Positions 44,434 to 53,959 of a DNA stretch of 64,000 nt are shown in pieces. The translations under genes were made by a program, and so were the position numbers. The notes beneath the pieces were generated by a model. It saw only the letters and a list, made by a program, of their open reading frames with translations, searched no databases and was not told the origin of the DNA. The stretch's first letter is position 1. Every line of letters begins with the position of its first letter. The stretch comes from a virus. The DNA lies in the IMG/VR virus record IMGVR_UViG_3300042302_000394, positions 143,814 to 207,813 of that record. The stretch is one strand, 5' to 3'.

Positions 44434-45763
44434 CTTTCAAGTCTGGAATATAATCGCCGATTGAAATTCCTCTATGGTCATCAAGTATTTTAATTCTATG
44501 TTTGAATACCTTAAACAGTTTCGGATTGTCAGGCTTGGTTAATTCATTTAATAACAAGTGTATCTTTCCATCTAGTCCGGGAAAATCTTTAATGACTTGA
44601 CTATTTTCTAGATATGCTGTTAATCTCTGTGTAGCTAAATCTTTCAGAGACTGTGGTAACATTGATATTTGTTGTTCCATCGGAAACATAATTAAGTTGA
44701 TGTTATATGGCCACTCTTTAAAGTATGGATGCACTTTGGCCTGTTCTTCTATAAAATATAATAGGCTATCTAAGTTAACAATGTTCAATGAGCTAACGGT
44801 GATATTATTCAATATCTTAACATTGCTGTGTTTCATATAACTCTTTGCTTCAATGTAATTCTTTGATACCTGGCGCCATTTACTAGGATATCTAGCATAA
44901 TCGTTGACTTTATCAAACCCGTCAATACTGGCAATGAGTTCAAACTTTTTAAACTTAGGCATTAACTCTAAAAAGTTTTTATTTAGGTTTGTAAAGTTAC
45001 TGGACAAAAATACAGTAATATTTTTAGCATGATCATTGTCTACAACATATTGCAGTGCCTTTAACACAAATGGCATAATTGTAGGTTCACCACCGGCAAA
45101 ACTTAATACTTCTAGTCCAGGTGCTAATTTTGTAAAACTTTCCCATATTTCTTCATTATCAGACCAATCGGGATGTTCGACATCTTTCCATGTTTTATTA
45201 TGTTCAGTGATTCCAAACACACTGGAAATTTCAATAAATCTTCCATCTAATACTTTGATGCCACCAAATTTATTATTAAGTTCACCTAACTCTTTAGCAA
45301 TCTGACTACTGTCGTAACTGTTGCACATGACACATTTAAGGTTGCACAAATTACTAGGCTTTAATTCTAAATATGTTGGTTGGTGTAACACTTCGTAACT
45401 GTTGTTTATGCTGTTGGCAACTATCTCTAATGTTTTTCGATTATTTTTATAATCTTCAATTGACCGTGTACGCATACTAACGTCGCCGTCTCGAATGCAA
45501 CGCCTGCAAGCATCAGGAGTATCTCCTGTATGTAATTTTTTTCTTAAATCAACAAGGTGTTCGCTGTTCCACGCATCACTAAAATTATCCCCGGATAAAA
45601 TGCTAATGATATCTCCGTTCGGGTGTGTCATTGTTCCTACATAATTACAACACGGTTTAAGGTGGCCAGCGGGATTAGAACTTAGTTGTGTAAAAGGATA
45701 AAAACAAAATGTCTCACTTTCAATAATTTCTGTTCTTAATTGATCAATCTTGTCCATATTCAT
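44414..45763 (-). CDS. Radical SAM protein with N-terminal twitch-like domain, 449 aa
   Basis: It is a paralogue of the neighbouring gene. The auxiliary cysteines are FCFYPFTQLSSNPAGHLKPC C and ACRRC; the SAM cluster is CNLKCVMC (Cys140, Cys144, Cys147); the SAM-binding motif is SFAGGEPTIMP. It overlaps both neighbours by 20 nt, so three radical-SAM genes are translated as a coupled set. Probably acts on a peptide or glycan, by analogy with SPASM enzymes. Confidence 0.88.
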   Translation of the reverse strand: MNMDKIDQLRTEIIESETFCFYPFTQLSSNPAGHLKPCCNYVGTMTHPNGDIISILSGDNFSDAWNSEHLVDLRKKLHTGDTPDACRRCIRDGDVSMRTRSIEDYKNNRKTLEIVANSINNSYEVLHQPTYLELKPSNLCNLKCVMCNSYDSSQIAKELGELNNKFGGIKVLDGRFIEISSVFGITEHNKTWKDVEHPDWSDNEEIWESFTKLAPGLEVLSFAGGEPTIMPFVLKALQYVVDNDHAKNITVFLSSNFTNLNKNFLELMPKFKKFELIASIDGFDKVNDYARYPSKWRQVSKNYIEAKSYMKHSNVKILNNITVSSLNIVNLDSLLYFIEEQAKVHPYFKEWPYNINLIMFPMEQQISMLPQSLKDLATQRLTAYLENSQVIKDFPGLDGKIHLLLNELTKPDNPKLFKVFKHRIKILDDHRGISIGDYIPDLKDAFKHD

Positions 45764-48689
45764 TATTCCTTGTTGCTTCTAACACTAATTTCATTTCTGG
45801 TATGATTTCATAAGTATTCTCACCTCTTAACTTATCCAATTGTTCCGTCACTGTTACAAATTTCTTTGCTGATGTTAAATCAAATGGTTTTTTTAATTCA
45901 TGTATGATATGTGTTAAAAGATGATCTATGCTTGTATTATATGTTTCGTTGTGCTCTTTGACAAAAGTTTCTAATTTAATTACAGTCTCTGCACGATAAT
46001 CATCGGGTAGAATACTAACATGATAATGTGAAGGATGTTCTAACAAATTGATGAAGAAATTATTGTAATTAATAAATTTGGTTTTAGGATGTTGACGTAT
46101 AACTCCTATTGAAATCAAATGTTTAATAATTTCAGGAAATCTGCCAACATTCCAAGCACCTACAGTAATACCCGGGCGTATGATAGCATTATCTAATGTC
46201 ATCAATTCTTTTAGATTTGACTCAACCTTAGACCATACAGTGCCGGCTCGAATGAGTTCTGCACGTTCTCCAACTTCATCGATACTGGGCCATATTTCTA
46301 ATTTGCCAAAGTTCCATCGCCGCCAGTAGTCAATAACATTTTTCTTATTATAAGATAACACTGATGCATTTGTGTTATATGATAGTTTAACATCAAATCG
46401 TTGTTTTTCTACCAACATTTCTAAAATTTGCCAGTGTTCAGGCATGAGTAGAGGTTCGCCTCCAGCAAAGTAAATTCTTTCCACATGGTTAATTTGATCT
46501 TTTAGAAAATCAAAGTTATTCTTATCATCTACTGATTCGATGCTCCATATTTTTTCTTGATCAGTGAGGCCTAATTTTTTAGCATCCGGCACCCATGCTG
46601 AACTGTAACGTGGTCCGCAACTACGACATTTAAAATTGCAAAGATTACTAAAACGGAAATCCCAATACTTCAACTCCATAGTAGTGCATGTTCCGTCTGC
46701 TAGTGTAATTTCTGGAATTTTTTTTACTACCTCTGGAAAGTCTCTATTGTGATAGAAACGACCACTTTCACCAGTGACCCGTTCTCTATCAAAACATTTA
46801 CGGCATATTTCGGGCTCTTTGCCCCCTATCATATCTTTTCTTAAAGATTTCATATTGCCGCTGTTCCAAATTTCTTCAATGCTCTGATGTGTTAGATCAC
46901 CAGCAAAATAATTATGTACAGAGGTTAGGCAACACGGAATTACTTTTCCACTAGGTTCAAATGCAAGATGCATCCAGGGCACTGCACATATTGTGGTTGT
47001 ATTTGTTGCAACTGCAACTACATCTTCTTTTTTGACAATTTTAATAGGTTTGTAATCGAAGGCAGTTATTTTTTTTGAGTTGAACATTGTGAGTAACCAG
47101 GACCTGTTATTTATTTGTTGTAATGTTGGTGTATTTTTATTTGCATCAAAGAACTCTTTAGCAGAATGTACAGCAGATAATGCATAATTACCGAACGGCC
47201 TATCTACTCCCAGAGTCTCCCATGCTGCCAATCTATCAATAGCTTCAGCATTATCGGGATCTTGTGCAATGGTATTGCATAACTTAATTGTTTCCCTAAA
47301 TGCACTTCGCCATGTGGCAAACTCGTCTGTGTTAAATGTTGTAATGTTACTGACTTTATCGAAGACTTTTAATTTAGGAACAATAGTCGTCAGTAGGTCT
47401 AATGTTTTCCAAACTTTGATTTTGCCAAATGCCCGCTTAGGGAATAATTTAACGCCACCGTAACCATATTCTAAATCATTAACAGGATTCTTACTGTGCC
47501 AGACGTATGTACAGTCTCTATCAAATATCTCTGGTTGGTAGTCGAACTGCCAGTCATCGACTAAGTAAGCATCACCGTCGACTACATAGAACATGTCAGT
47601 CTTGGATAACTTAGCCGCTGCCTTATGTGCCTCAAAGATACCAGTAACACCATCCACACGTTTGGCATGTGGTGCTTTTTCTAAAACACGCTGCCAATTC
47701 TCTTCTGCATTAGATTCATGGTAACTAATAAAGATTACATCCAGTGTTTCGGCAATCAGAGGAGTAACTGTTCCTATTTCTTTAACACCCACAATCTCTG
47801 CACTGGGAGTAATTTTCAAAGCCCAAATCTTCTCCCCGTTTATTTCTTTGTCTAGATACCATATATGTTCATAGGCTAGATCGTGCCAAGGAATGTCGTA
47901 ATCTAAATCAAAACGCATTTCTGGTAGGCTAGGATTTTGTTCAATTTTAAACTCAGGACTAACTGTGCCTAACCATTCCCATTTAGAAGTTTTTTTACGT
48001 TTAGGTTCAAACTTAATCAACCAAGTACCTGGTTTTGGACTGTAGTTAGGATCCAGCTCAAGTGCAGTAACGTAATCCAGAAACCAAAATGGCGGATAAC
48101 ATTCGTTGACATCGATGAGTAGTTTAGGAAGATCAGGATTCCATGTAACTCGCATTTCAGGCATAACGTATCCCATGTCTTTCTCGCCTTTAACGTTGGC
48201 GCCAGGCACCTCACAAGTAAATGCCCATATTTTATCTTCTAAAGGATTGACTCTAGGATCAATGTACCAAACTAACGTATAGTCAGCATCGTCTTGATTA
48301 TATACATAACTTTCTATAGGATTAAATTCAAATGTAATAGAACTTGCTATTGCAGAATTCTTTTTCCAGATAGGCGTTTTTGCCCACATGTGATTCTTTG
48401 GTACTTCTATTTCATGTGTTTCATATCCAGCATATGGGTGCCACCCATCTTTAAACAGTTTGGCTACCCACTCACCTTTGTATGTCCAAACTAGACATTT
48501 TCTTGTTTTAGGCACATCATTTACAAAGTTCAAGACACTAGAATGTCTTGCATAAGGATTTATCACTAAGAATTCAGTATCGCCTTCACCTAAGTTGTAT
48601 AATTGTTGGTCATAATAAAACTCATCCCCTCCCCAGGGGATTTCTTTGATTAGGTCTGTATTGATTTTGGGGTATTGATCTAGAAGCAT
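45744..48689 (-). CDS. Glycosyltransferase-like and radical SAM fusion, 981 aa
   Basis: Residues ~1-130 are unassigned. Residues ~135-315 hold three diverged ~75-residue repeats (VWYIDPR..KIWAF; WFLDYV..TWLIKF; IWYLDKE..KIWALK, each followed by GTVxPE-like turns). Residues ~315-530 resemble a GT-A fold (DVIFISYHESNAEENW, VVDGDAYLVDDW with DGD at 371-373). Residues ~565-981 are a twitch-type radical-SAM module: auxiliary C568, C586, C587, and CRKC near 630; catalytic CNFKCRSC (Cys684, 688, 691); YFAGGEPLLMP. The fusion ties radical-SAM chemistry to a sugar-transfer domain. Confidence 0.87.
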   Translation of the reverse strand: MLLDQYPKINTDLIKEIPWGGDEFYYDQQLYNLGEGDTEFLVINPYARHSSVLNFVNDVPKTRKCLVWTYKGEWVAKLFKDGWHPYAGYETHEIEVPKNHMWAKTPIWKKNSAIASSITFEFNPIESYVYNQDDADYTLVWYIDPRVNPLEDKIWAFTCEVPGANVKGEKDMGYVMPEMRVTWNPDLPKLLIDVNECYPPFWFLDYVTALELDPNYSPKPGTWLIKFEPKRKKTSKWEWLGTVSPEFKIEQNPSLPEMRFDLDYDIPWHDLAYEHIWYLDKEINGEKIWALKITPSAEIVGVKEIGTVTPLIAETLDVIFISYHESNAEENWQRVLEKAPHAKRVDGVTGIFEAHKAAAKLSKTDMFYVVDGDAYLVDDWQFDYQPEIFDRDCTYVWHSKNPVNDLEYGYGGVKLFPKRAFGKIKVWKTLDLLTTIVPKLKVFDKVSNITTFNTDEFATWRSAFRETIKLCNTIAQDPDNAEAIDRLAAWETLGVDRPFGNYALSAVHSAKEFFDANKNTPTLQQINNRSWLLTMFNSKKITAFDYKPIKIVKKEDVVAVATNTTTICAVPWMHLAFEPSGKVIPCCLTSVHNYFAGDLTHQSIEEIWNSGNMKSLRKDMIGGKEPEICRKCFDRERVTGESGRFYHNRDFPEVVKKIPEITLADGTCTTMELKYWDFRFSNLCNFKCRSCGPRYSSAWVPDAKKLGLTDQEKIWSIESVDDKNNFDFLKDQINHVERIYFAGGEPLLMPEHWQILEMLVEKQRFDVKLSYNTNASVLSYNKKNVIDYWRRWNFGKLEIWPSIDEVGERAELIRAGTVWSKVESNLKELMTLDNAIIRPGITVGAWNVGRFPEIIKHLISIGVIRQHPKTKFINYNNFFINLLEHPSHYHVSILPDDYRAETVIKLETFVKEHNETYNTSIDHLLTHIIHELKKPFDLTSAKKFVTVTEQLDKLRGENTYEIIPEMKLVLEATRNNEYGQD

Positions 48690-48728
48690 TACTACTAATT
48701 ATCTTAGTAGAGAATGCTTCCGAATCTT

Positions 48729-50258
48729 TTAGAAACTCTTAGGCAGCGACACAATGCTGGTCAGTACTGTACCCGAATTGTCAAATCCTATAAATTTACG
48801 TGTCACTGTTCCATCAAGTATAGCGCCGGAGTCTAACTGGTAATACCTAGGCGGAGTATCAACATTCGAATAATAATGGAATGCTCTAGTTAGATTTTTT
48901 AGTGTTGTATCAAAATCACTGTTAAGATCCGATATGTCCCTCAACTGATTTAATGAAACATTAACGTTTCCGTTGCCGTCGTCATTGACAATGAACATAG
49001 ATCCTACAGAAGATTCTAAACCAAAAGATGTTTCGTAGTCCAATCCTGGTGTACTCTTTACCTTATACAGTGGCAGGCCGTCACTATTTGTGGCGCTACT
49101 GAGATGCTGTACAGGTCCAGTAGACGATAACGGGAATCTATATACAGTGGCCCATCCACTATACGGATAGTCTGTAGCTGTGGCAAGATAGCCCAATGTG
49201 CTGGTTGCTGTAAAGACTTGACCACCAGCACCATATAAATCTGTGCCATCTCCACCTGTACCTACACCTATGGTAAGAACTTTAACTTGATCAATCTTGT
49301 CGTAACTCATTCCTATAACACTGTTATACGGTGCAGCAGGACTTACCCAATAACCCAAGGATTCAAATCTCGAAAGGTCAATAGCTACATTAACTATGTT
49401 AGTGACTGTGACTACAGAGTTAATTCCAACACCGCCTTCAGATGCAATAGTTACATTGTTAGTATAGGTTCCGGGTGTGTTGTTTAGCTCTAGCACACGC
49501 AATCTTACAGTAAAGGTATTGTTGGCTTTATCAACGATGCTCCATCCTGGGTTGTTGTTTCCAAACGATGTAGTAAAATCTAATAGTACATCTGGCTGAT
49601 CAATTAGATCATATACGGGCATAATTTCAAAACTTTGACGTACTTGTTCTCCTAGCTGTGTTGCCGTGGTAGTTGCAGTGATGGGACTTACACGCATACT
49701 AAAGGTACGTTCTACATTTTGAAATGTAGGTATCTTATAGTTTACAGCATCAAAATCAGAAACAATATTTAAGAAATTAGAATATTGACCTACTTCAGTT
49801 CCATAATAAGAGATAATAAAGTTTTGACTGCCGCCCGGAGGGATAACAAAGGAACTGGTAGTATGAAATATTGGAAAGACTCCGTTAGGAAAAGATCGTT
49901 TAATACCATTACCATCAGTGTCTCCTACGGTCAAAGGAGTATTTCCGTCATTATGTAGGGTAAGAGTCTGTCGTGTAGCAGTACTGTACCATTTTAACAA
50001 ATCTGCCCAGTTAGTTGGATTTTGCAAAACAAGATCTGTGGTACTGGTCGAAGCTGGTGGAAATACAAAGGTAGGAACGGGATTAGGTGTTACTCGTAAT
50101 ATCTTTGTTTGAGTAACAGCCGTAGGTGCCCTCTTAACTGGTTCCCATAGATATTTCAGTGTCTCTAATGTTGGAACTGGGCCTTTAACAGCGCCACCAG
50201 ATATTCTAAATCCGAGTGAACTGGTAATTCTTAGATTAGTATCAAAATTATTTGCCAT
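48729..50258 (-). CDS. Virion structural protein, 509 aa
   Basis: This beta-rich, Thr/Ser-rich protein has no enzymatic motif. The centre resembles Ig-like or ASPM/SPD-2-type beta domains (LTLHNDGNTPLTVGD, FIISYYGTEVGQYSNFL), and the end is a mixed domain. It is the first of three adjacent late genes likely to encode tail or neck proteins. Confidence 0.72.
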   Translation of the reverse strand: MANNFDTNLRITSSLGFRISGGAVKGPVPTLETLKYLWEPVKRAPTAVTQTKILRVTPNPVPTFVFPPASTSTTDLVLQNPTNWADLLKWYSTATRQTLTLHNDGNTPLTVGDTDGNGIKRSFPNGVFPIFHTTSSFVIPPGGSQNFIISYYGTEVGQYSNFLNIVSDFDAVNYKIPTFQNVERTFSMRVSPITATTTATQLGEQVRQSFEIMPVYDLIDQPDVLLDFTTSFGNNNPGWSIVDKANNTFTVRLRVLELNNTPGTYTNNVTIASEGGVGINSVVTVTNIVNVAIDLSRFESLGYWVSPAAPYNSVIGMSYDKIDQVKVLTIGVGTGGDGTDLYGAGGQVFTATSTLGYLATATDYPYSGWATVYRFPLSSTGPVQHLSSATNSDGLPLYKVKSTPGLDYETSFGLESSVGSMFIVNDDGNGNVNVSLNQLRDISDLNSDFDTTLKNLTRAFHYYSNVDTPPRYYQLDSGAILDGTVTRKFIGFDNSGTVLTSIVSLPKSF

Positions 50259-50261
50259 GAC

Positions 50262-51086
50262 TTATTTGTTTTTCCTATATAAGGATATCCACGATTTTCT
50301 TGCATATCTTTTACTTACAACAGCACCAGTTACAGTCATTGCCGCTAACCAAACAACACTATTTGGTATAGATAATTTATTAAATCTGTTACCGCGTAAC
50401 ATATTTGTAGCATTAGTAAATGACCATTCTACATATTTAGATGTCCACCTTGTTCCGTTTTTAAACAATAAAGGAAGAATGATTTTTGATCCAATAACCT
50501 GATAACCGCGTCGAAATGTTTCACCTAACATTGTATCATGTAAAGCATTTTCGCACCACTTTACTAATTCCATTTTTTCAGATAAAGACCAAGTGCCAGC
50601 GGTAGTCAACGCTGTTGCTACTACGCAAGCACCGGCGCTGCCGCTGCCGCTGCCGCTGGCCGAGCAACTACTACTGTTGCTGTCAGCACAAGAAACACCA
50701 CCGCCACCACCGCCGTCACCTGTAGGTGTGTAAGGAACTTCTGGGTCTGGCTGCGATGTTCCAGAAATACGCACTGTTGTGGTCTCTGATGTAGTAGTTG
50801 AACTAGCGTCCGGGTACTGACCAGACACTGTTAAAACACTGAGATAGTCACCTGTGACCAGTGTGGCCGAAGTATGGAATGTGGTAAATTCAGAACTGTA
50901 TGTACGTGGGGGCAACACCAACGGACTAGCCAGGGTAATGGGCGTTGTGGTAATGTCACTGCCCTCTCCAAATACTGTGAGATTCGCGTGTTGCAGTATC
51001 TTAGTGTTGTCAATTGTAAAAGAGAATGTGGTAACAGTGATGGTGTTTGCACTGTTGTTGTATAGTTTAAAGTTTCCCGCTGCCAT
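50262..51086 (-). CDS. Virion protein with Gly/Ser hinge, 274 aa
   Basis: The N-terminal ~120 residues are an Ig-like beta domain (FKLYNNSANTITVTTFSFTI). A flexible Gly/Ser/Cys linker follows (~125-155, GDGGGGGGVSCADSNSSSCS). The C-terminal half is helical and basic (CVVATALTTAGTWSLSEKME, WCENALHDTMLGETFRRGYQ), like the CFI-box/helical tails fused to secreted bacterial proteins, then a hydrophobic helix near the end. It is likely a virion protein; the CVVATAL segment also occurs in host extracellular proteins. Confidence 0.7.
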   Translation of the reverse strand: MAAGNFKLYNNSANTITVTTFSFTIDNTKILQHANLTVFGEGSDITTTPITLASPLVLPPRTYSSEFTTFHTSATLVTGDYLSVLTVSGQYPDASSTTTSETTTVRISGTSQPDPEVPYTPTGDGGGGGGVSCADSNSSSCSASGSGSGSAGACVVATALTTAGTWSLSEKMELVKWCENALHDTMLGETFRRGYQVIGSKIILPLLFKNGTRWTSKYVEWSFTNATNMLRGNRFNKLSIPNSVVWLAAMTVTGAVVSKRYARKSWISLYRKNK

Positions 51087-51101
51087 ATATGTTGTTCTCT
51101 T

Positions 51102-51929
51102 TTATAGTACGATGTTCTCAAAATGGGTCTTGGGCGTGATGATAAAGCCAGGAGCCGTGGTATCTGTATAGGTTATGGTAAATTCCACACCCTTGCCGGT
51201 GTTAACGTCCTTTTGTGCTACCATGCTGATCTGCAGGGTACCACTGGTCCAGTAGGTACTGGTAGTGGGCCAGGCTGTGTCGCGCCACTGTGTTCTGGTA
51301 TATTTCCAGTTCTGGGTATCCTGTATATAGAGTATAAATGCAGCCCACTCCTGATCTAGATCGTTGACCCCCGTGGTGTCATCGTAGAAACTGCTCCAAA
51401 CAAACTCACCCCCAGTGTTAAAGAAATAGTGACCTAGCAGGCTAGTAGTCCAACTGGCCGTGACCACATGGCTGATTTCCCCAACCCATGATGTAGTTGT
51501 ACTGGTACTAACACCCCCTCTATAAGGGCTTGTGGTCACAGCGCCTGTGCGATCTATAGTATTACCACCATCTGAGAAGTACTGGCTAGGATGGCAAGTG
51601 TACCGACGCACATCGTCCAAGAGCCAAAGAGCTCTGTAGTGTAGATCATTATGTGTGGCTGTGGAGACCAGGGTAGTGCCTGTTGTGGGGCCCACTGTTG
51701 ATGTAGTGACGTTTAGTACGTGAAGATGTATTTGATTAATGTCAGCAATCAAGTTATGCCAACCCTGGGCTGTGACCCTGTTGCGATTGGTCACGGGCAC
51801 ACTGTTCAGCCAGGTCAACCCATAGCCATCTATGCCCGTGCCCAGAATTTCTTCCACATTGTTGTAGATGGTGTTGTAGTCGTCGATCTGGATTAGAGTC
51901 AATGGACTGGAATATAGTGGATAGGTCAT
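51102..51929 (-). CDS. Virion structural protein, 275 aa
   Basis: The N-terminus (LIQIDDYNTIYNNVEEILGT, WHNLIADINQIHLHV) is typical of T4-like phage fibre or neck proteins. The rest is Thr/Ser/Trp-rich beta structure ending FIITPKTHFENIVL. A GATAAATAT late motif lies 21 nt upstream of the ATG. Confidence 0.72.
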   Translation of the reverse strand: MTYPLYSSPLTLIQIDDYNTIYNNVEEILGTGIDGYGLTWLNSVPVTNRNRVTAQGWHNLIADINQIHLHVLNVTTSTVGPTTGTTLVSTATHNDLHYRALWLLDDVRRYTCHPSQYFSDGGNTIDRTGAVTTSPYRGGVSTSTTTSWVGEISHVVTASWTTSLLGHYFFNTGGEFVWSSFYDDTTGVNDLDQEWAAFILYIQDTQNWKYTRTQWRDTAWPTTSTYWTSGTLQISMVAQKDVNTGKGVEFTITYTDTTAPGFIITPKTHFENIVL

Positions 51930-51950
51930 AATGATGTTACAATAGTGTGA

Positions 51951-51996
51951 TATTTATCCTTGATCTCGACATTGACAAATCAGCTTAGATTAAATA
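51951..51996. promoter_or_regulatory. Divergent late motifs
   Basis: TAAATA on the minus strand (51956-51951) faces the 275-aa gene. TAAATA on the plus strand (51991-51996) ends 8 nt before the ATG at 52005. Confidence 0.55.
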
Positions 51997-52004
51997 CTAA
52001 CATT

Positions 52005-52763
52005 ATGAAACGATACAAACATTCAGGTACCATGGGCGACATCATATATGCTCTGCCCATAATGCGTCACTTTGGCGGTGGAGAATTTTATCTACACCTC
52101 AATCAAGTTGACTGGATAGGTCAACACTACTACGGTAGCCCCCCAAACCCATTCCATCAGGGTCGCATGACCCCAAAAGATCTAGACTTCATGCAGAGCT
52201 TTTTCCTGGCCCAGGACTACATCACACGCTGTGATGCACTGGATCCCAAAGAGGAAATCACGCACAATTTGGATCTATTCAGACCCTTGTTCGTGGGTCA
52301 CCCGGGCAACTATGTGGACTGCTACGCAGAAGCATTCAAGATCCGAGAGCCGGGTCTGCGCACAATTTTACGCAATCAACCCTGGCTCACCGTGCCCAAG
52401 CCCACGCCCATTGCGGAAATAGTGGTCAACAGGTCCGCTCGTTGGAACAGTCCCGACAGTCTAACAGGTTGGACAGCCATTCGTGATCAAGCAGAAGATC
52501 GAGCTGTGTTTGTGGGTCTACCCGAAGAGCATCAAGAGTTCTGTAAGTTTGCCAACTGGGCCATACCCTATCATCCCACAGAGACCCTACTGGAGTTGGC
52601 TGAAGTCATTGCGGGTGCGGATCAGTTCGTGGGCAATCAAAGCCTAGGTTTGAGTCTGGCCATAGGACTGGGAGCGGACTGGGCCTGTGAACTACGCAGA
52701 GATCTACCACAGGAACGCAATGAATGCTGGTTCCCGGATCATCCCCGCGGCGAATACTTTTAA
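52005..52763 (+). CDS. GT9/heptosyltransferase-like glycosyltransferase, 252 aa
   Basis: The N-terminal GxMGDIIYALPIMRHFGG matches the glycine-rich start of GT-B heptosyltransferase-like enzymes. The C-terminal part has FVGLPEEHQEFCKF and ELAEVIAGADQFVGNQSLGL, the family's nucleotide-sugar region. The start at 52005 is chosen over the longer frame because the homology begins there. It pairs with the next gene 8 nt downstream. Confidence 0.82.
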   Translation: MKRYKHSGTMGDIIYALPIMRHFGGGEFYLHLNQVDWIGQHYYGSPPNPFHQGRMTPKDLDFMQSFFLAQDYITRCDALDPKEEITHNLDLFRPLFVGHPGNYVDCYAEAFKIREPGLRTILRNQPWLTVPKPTPIAEIVVNRSARWNSPDSLTGWTAIRDQAEDRAVFVGLPEEHQEFCKFANWAIPYHPTETLLELAEVIAGADQFVGNQSLGLSLAIGLGADWACELRRDLPQERNECWFPDHPRGEYF

Positions 52764-52771
52764 TCAACAAT

Positions 52772-53503
52772 ATGACAGCAAAATCTCCACGTAGACCCAA
52801 ACTGGGCATAGTACAATCAAGAGGTCTAGGCGACATAGTGATAGCTCTGCCCATAGCTAAATTTTATCACGATCAAGGCTGGGATATTCTGTGGCCCATA
52901 TGTACAGAATTCATCTCGCACTTTGAACACACAGTACCCTGGATCAAATGGATTCCAGTGCAGACAGACCCGGGCAGTTTCTTCTACGACCAACCCATGA
53001 AGGCCCTGAAGAACTTTCATTGTGACGAGATCATCCCCCTGTATCAAGCACTGACGGGCCATAAATTCCACGAAGAACTGTACTTTCAACAGACCAAGTT
53101 TGATCAATACAAGTACATCAAAGCGGGCGTACCATTCTTAAACAAGTGGAAACTTAGCGAGTGTATTCAGCGTGATGCACAAAGAGAACAACGTCTATAT
53201 GACAAGATCATTACCAATGAAAAATACGCAGTAGTACATCTAGAAGGCAGCGATCACACGGCCAACTTCGATCCCAGTATAATACCCAGCGACTGGCAAA
53301 CAGTGTATATCAAAGCGGAAACTGACAGCATCTTCGACTGGCTAAAGATCATAGAAGGCGCAGAAAGTCTAGTAATGGTCGACAGTGTGTATAGTAATCT
53401 AGTTGATCAATTAAAGATCAAAACGGACAAATACTTTATACCAAGAAGTCATGTGGGACTAACACCTGTACACGGTATGGACTGGACATGGATTAAGTTC
53501 TAA
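52772..53503 (+). CDS. GT9/heptosyltransferase-like glycosyltransferase, 243 aa
   Basis: The N-terminal LGIVQSRGLGDIVIALPIAK is the family's glycine-rich loop. The C-terminal SIFDWLKIIEGAESLVMVDS corresponds to the sugar-nucleotide site of the first enzyme (AGADQFVGNQS). The two probably act in sequence on LPS or a phage-modified glycan. I start at 52772 because earlier in-frame codons overlap the upstream gene. Confidence 0.82.
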   Translation: MTAKSPRRPKLGIVQSRGLGDIVIALPIAKFYHDQGWDILWPICTEFISHFEHTVPWIKWIPVQTDPGSFFYDQPMKALKNFHCDEIIPLYQALTGHKFHEELYFQQTKFDQYKYIKAGVPFLNKWKLSECIQRDAQREQRLYDKIITNEKYAVVHLEGSDHTANFDPSIIPSDWQTVYIKAETDSIFDWLKIIEGAESLVMVDSVYSNLVDQLKIKTDKYFIPRSHVGLTPVHGMDWTWIKF

Positions 53504-53509
53504 ACACAC

Positions 53510-53664
53510 AGTATATATACACTACACTGTATACACCCAAATACCCCGCTACAGCCTAATACGTTATAGCGGGATTCTTATATATACACATAGTCAAATA
53601 CCCCGCTGTAGGTCTATTGGGGATTAGTCATACAGCGTATATACACATAGTCAAATACCCCGCT
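53510..53664 (+). repeat. Three-copy element with exact 57-bp period
   Basis: CAAATACCCCGCT ends at 53550, 53607 and 53664, exactly 57 bp apart. The last two copies share the longer core TATATACACATAGT before it (27 bp in all). Each is followed by an inverted repeat: CCCGCTA/TAGCGGG (53545-53551/53567-53573) and CGCTGTA/TACAGCG (53604-53610/53631-53637). It could be a protein-binding iteron array, an origin element or a set of terminators. Confidence 0.8.
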
Positions 53665-53924
53665 ATAAGAGGCCCCTCACACAGTAAAGAGAACTCAAAC
53701 TTCTACAATGATTGGCGGTGGGAGAACCTGAGAGAACCTGAGGAAGAACGGTGAAAACCATTTTACGATAACCTCTCTTCACCATGGCCCCACCACAGCC
53801 CGCACCCTAGAAATCACGGTGAATCCACAGCCAAACCACAGCATCTTATGCTGGAAAAGTGGCATTTTCGCCACAGAAATGCTGGAAATACACCGGTTAT
53901 TAGCAGGGTTTTTCAGCCCCACAG
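53665..53924. other. Non-coding region rich in CCACAG and short hairpins
   Basis: No credible gene was seen. It holds the direct repeat GAGAACCT (two copies, ~53719-53738), at least four CCACAG repeats, the hairpin CAGCAT-CTT-ATGCTG (~53842-53856), and GTGGC-N6-GCCAC, which read on the minus strand is followed by TTTT and could be a weak terminator. Confidence 0.5.
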
Positions 53925-53953
53925 TTGCCCAAACTAGCTAATGATGTTATACT
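53925..53953 (+). promoter_or_regulatory. Sigma70 promoter of candidate structured RNA
   Basis: TTGCCC (53925-53930), a 17-nt spacer and TATACT (53948-53953). Transcription would begin near 53960, at the first hairpin of the RNA, and no start codon follows. Confidence 0.7.
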
Positions 53954-53959
53954 ATACGC

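Noticed and set aside
53750-53900. Replication origin with DnaA boxes
   Set aside because: AATCCACA-like words match the DnaA box only partly and no AT-rich unwinding element stands beside them; kept only as an unassigned non-coding region.
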